Positions 59,913-60,000 of a stretch of 60,000 nucleotides of DNA are shown piece after piece (the stretch's first letter is position 1; every line of letters starts with the position of its first letter). A program made the position numbers and the translations under genes. The notes beneath the pieces were generated by a model, which had not been told where the DNA came from, did no database searches, and saw only the letters and a program-made list of their open reading frames with translations. Source of the DNA: Adiantum capillus-veneris (lineage: Eukaryota; Streptophyta; Polypodiopsida; Polypodiales; Pteridaceae); the NCBI GenBank assembly GCA_014529385.2, contig CM043969.1, forward strand, positions 24,695,946 to 24,755,945, in the 5' to 3' direction.

Positions 59913-60000
59913 GCATACACACACACACAAGGAGATGAAGAAGAAGAAGATGGAGATGGAGCAAGAGCACTCTTCTATTGCACAAATGAGAGAATGAGTG
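59773..60000 (-). repeat. E3 5' LTR, inner end deleted, continues past the window
   Basis: From GCGCTCAACCACTTCGCC onward it matches the other LTRs, with a long (CT)n (59825-59910) and (CA)n. The first roughly 200 bases of the LTR as read on the plus strand (its U5 end) are missing, together with the primer binding site. Confidence 0.85.

Larger units (their letters stand above)
53422..60000 (-). mobile_element. E3: gag-protease-WVPK LTR element, runs off the window
   Basis: The 3' LTR (53422-54038), polypurine tract (54039-54055), non-coding 3' region, a protease-WVPK frame, a gag frame and part of the 5' LTR (from 59773) lie in minus orientation. It belongs to the same family as E2 and E1. 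RT, RNase H and integrase are absent, so movement would need enzymes from another element. The primer binding site, the leader and the inner edge of the 5' LTR are deleted, so this copy could not prime its own reverse transcription. The left flank is GGCCA; the matching duplication would be outside the window. Confidence 0.9.

Overview
The window looks like nuclear DNA of a land plant, from a repeat-dense, transposon-dominated region. The grounds are plant-type Ty3/gypsy and Ty1/copia retrotransposons, a LINE, a degenerate CACTA (En/Spm-like) transposase, a broken pentatricopeptide (PPR) gene and many long (CT)n, (GA)n and (GT)n tracts. A fern is my best guess from the overall style, but nothing in the sequence proves it. 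There are no operons, CRISPR arrays or rRNA genes, and I recognise no intact host gene.

Layout, left to right. 1-1416: minus-strand 3' part of an LTR element (copy E1: protease and WVPK-repeat domain). 1440-1965: broken PPR gene. 2-5.5 kb: non-coding with small tandem repeats. 5.55-19.03 kb: a LINE (endonuclease plus reverse transcriptase, RT) split inside its RT palm by a complete 10.1-kb gypsy element (E5, 7379-17499) with about 2.05-kb LTRs and a CCGC target duplication. 20.8-22.7 kb: eroded CACTA transposase. 23.2-31.7 kb: a mosaic of broken copia and gypsy pieces, including one copia element whose two halves point at each other.

31.66-47.1 kb: a degenerate plus-strand gypsy element (E4). 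Its gag is split by a complete minus-strand LTR element (E2, 32194-40511, 5-bp duplication ATACT), which is itself invaded by a deleted copia element (34515-37935). 47.6-48.1 kb: a compound microsatellite/minisatellite. 48.1-53.4 kb: an island with no recognisable transposon, holding an unrecognised spliced minus-strand gene (exon model 49502-48093) and other exon-like pieces. 53422 to the end: a third copy of the E1/E2 family (E3), with gag and protease-WVPK reading frames still open; its 5' LTR runs off the window.

How the parts relate. E1, E2 and E3 form one family: LTRs carrying (CT)n(CA)n tracts, a gag with up to four CCHC knuckles, a retropepsin fused to a domain with four repeated W(V/I)PK motifs, and no RT, RNase H or integrase. 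They look non-autonomous. E4 has a related gag, has RT, RNase H and integrase, and carries a related protease-W(I)PK block after the integrase, so it is the natural candidate for an autonomous relative. The most intriguing item is in E5: each LTR, downstream of its TATA box, holds two small reading frames (72 and 70 codons) that are diverged duplicates of one another and overlap by ATGA in the 3' LTR.
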